A stretch of DNA of 64,000 nucleotides. Source: JTS-AC122 sp050246015 (GTDB lineage Bacteria; Planctomycetota; Phycisphaerae; Phycisphaerales; UBA1924). The stretch's first letter is position 1, and every line of letters begins with the position of its first letter. The notes beneath the pieces were generated by a model. The model was given only the letters and a program-made list of their open reading frames with translations, was not told the origin of the DNA and did no database searches. The stretch is taken from contig JBFWWU010000008.1 in the NCBI GenBank assembly GCA_050246015.1, forward strand, positions 1 to 64,000, written 5' to 3'. Shown in pieces: positions 62,730 through 64,000 of the stretch. The translations under genes and the position numbers were made by a program.

Positions 62730-64000
62730 CCCTCGCGGGCGTCAGCTTTTGCTCTCGTCCCTGCGGCCGCCGGATGGCTTCCGGTTCGACTGCGCCGTCG
62801 GCACGACATACTCGCTGGACCTGATTGCGCTCCTGACCACCCCCTTGGCCTTCGCCATGTTCGACTGGCAGGGCGATGATGGCAAGTTGGCGGCCGATCC
62901 GTCGGTGCCGACAGCCGACCCGCTGGCGCTCCTTGAATCTCTACGGCGGTGCGCCGATCGCATCCATATCTACTGCCAGGCCGGCCAGATCAAGGTGCCG
63001 CCCGCCAACCAGCGCCTCCTGGCGTATTTGGAGCAGGCGGTGATCGAAGTGAATCCGCCGGCGGCGCATAGGGTGTTCCATCCAAAGGTGTGGGCCATCC
63101 GGTACACCGGGCCCGGGGAGGCCGTGAGATATCGGCTCCTTTGCCTGTCTCGAAACCTGACGTTTGATCGCTCGTGGGACACCGTTCTCCTGCTCGATGG
63201 AGAGCGTACCGATCGCCAACACGGCTTCGGCGAGAATCGCCCGCTCGCCGACTTCTTCGCGGGTCTGCCGGGGCTGGCGTCCCGCGTAGCGGGCGTTGGC
63301 ACGCGAGCCGGGCAGGACACCGCCCAGATCGCCCGAGAACTGCGGATCGTCCGGTGGGAACTCCCGGACGGGGTCGAGACGCTGCGGTTCTGGCCCATGG
63401 GCATGAACCGGAAAGGGGGGTGGCCATTCCCGGAGCGGATGGATCGGCTGCTCGTGGTCTCTCCCTTCGTGTCCGACGAGTTTCTTGGCCGTATCAACAC
63501 AGGCCCGCGAGATGTGCTTGTCAGCCGGGCCGAATCGCTGCGTGCGCTGGTCACGCCGATACTGGTGGACAAGTGGCGCTGTTTCACGCTTGAGGATGGG
63601 CTCGACGTTCGCGGCATCGGGGTCGAGGACACGCCCGAGCCAGCCGGGTCGGACACGCTGTCGGGCCTGCACGCCAAGGTGTTCGTCGCGGACGCCGGCT
63701 GGAATGCCCACGTGTGGACAGGGTCTGCCAACGCGACCACCACGGCGTTCTCAGGCAACGTCGAGTTCCTGGTAGAACTGGTCGGGAAGAAGAGCACGCT
63801 GGGGATTGACGCTACGATCAGCGAGAGCAGCGGGTCGGCAAATCTGCGATCGATGCTGGCGGAGTTTACGCCGCAGACGGAGACCGTCGAACTCGACACG
63901 GATGCGATCGCGGTCGACGCGGTCATCGAGTCCGTCCGCCAAGCCATCGCGCGCCTGCCCCTTGTCGTTCGCATTGCGGCCGATACGGCAGGCGGGGCTG
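62722..64000 (+). CDS. Phospholipase-D-family protein (partial, cut by window end)
   Basis: At least 426 residues; the 3' end is outside the window. Two PLD-like half-sites: H120-P-K122-VW followed by LCLSRNLTFDRSWD near 142-153, and H317-A-K319-x4-D324 followed by GSANATTTAF. Two HKD-like motifs in one chain, unlike the single one in drmC. It overlaps the DUF6361 gene by eight bases, so the two are a unit. A nuclease or helicase-partner role is likely. Confidence 0.75.
   Translation, partial: MLDPRGRQLLLSSLRPPDGFRFDCAVGTTYSLDLIALLTTPLAFAMFDWQGDDGKLAADPSVPTADPLALLESLRRCADRIHIYCQAGQIKVPPANQRLLAYLEQAVIEVNPPAAHRVFHPKVWAIRYTGPGEAVRYRLLCLSRNLTFDRSWDTVLLLDGERTDRQHGFGENRPLADFFAGLPGLASRVAGVGTRAGQDTAQIARELRIVRWELPDGVETLRFWPMGMNRKGGWPFPERMDRLLVVSPFVSDEFLGRINTGPRDVLVSRAESLRALVTPILVDKWRCFTLEDGLDVRGIGVEDTPEPAGSDTLSGLHAKVFVADAGWNAHVWTGSANATTTAFSGNVEFLVELVGKKSTLGIDATISESSGSANLRSMLAEFTPQTETVELDTDAIAVDAVIESVRQAIARLPLVVRIAADTAGGA

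Overview
This window reads as a GC-rich bacterial chromosome segment. It is most likely from the Planctomycetota, possibly a Phycisphaerae-like lineage. That assignment rests on remembered gene repertoire: a serine recombinase/DUF2924 cassette, many small phage-type genes with stop/start overlaps, and the style of the metal-efflux loci. No rRNA or confident tRNA is present to test it. Almost everything in the window is accessory DNA, made of four blocks.

(1) 1-10.8 kb is the late (head-tail) module of a siphovirus-like prophage on the + strand. It runs from the end of a capsid-region gene through a DUF2190 capsid protein, head-tail joining and completion proteins, tail tube, a G/GT-type tail chaperone with a probable -1 frameshift, a small lipoprotein, and the tape measure. 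It ends with distal-tail proteins, a methyltransferase, a DUF115-like protein and a very unusual Ser/Gly-rich protein carrying an embedded Hint (intein-like) domain.

(2) 11-31 kb is a heavy-metal resistance island. A + strand czcCBA-type RND operon (divalent cations) is followed by a His-rich periplasmic peptide and a Zn/Cd-type P1B ATPase. A minus-strand cus-type (Cu/Ag) system follows, in which cusC-cusB and cusA are separated by an inserted + strand MerR regulator and two exported thiol proteins. A canonical long-spacer MerR promoter precedes the regulator.

(3) 31.5-42.9 kb holds a serine recombinase cassette (small protein, DUF2924, recombinase with a C-terminal frameshift, HTH protein). 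A run of tightly overlapping phage/plasmid-type early genes follows: HTH, sigma-like, nucleoside deoxyribosyltransferase-like and primase-helicase. A 1.07-kb non-coding stretch then carries clustered TTGCGC iterons, palindromes and a large inverted repeat, and looks like a replication origin or operator array. Three small genes, one with a HARE-HTH domain, end at a strong terminator.

(4) 43.1-64 kb is a class 1 DISARM anti-phage system: drmD, drmMI, then a five-gene insertion, then drmA, drmB and drmC. The insertion encodes a PD-(D/E)XK-like DUF6602 protein, a CBS-HEPN protein, a zinc metallopeptidase, and a minus-strand PIN plus XRE-ImmA pair with its own sigma70-type promoter. A DUF6361 protein and a second phospholipase-D-fold protein (cut by the window end) follow drmC.

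The most original observations are the expanded DISARM locus with candidate effector and regulator genes in its middle, the Hint-domain phage protein, and the iteron/palindrome region behind the primase. Family assignments are from memory and visible motifs. No database search was possible.
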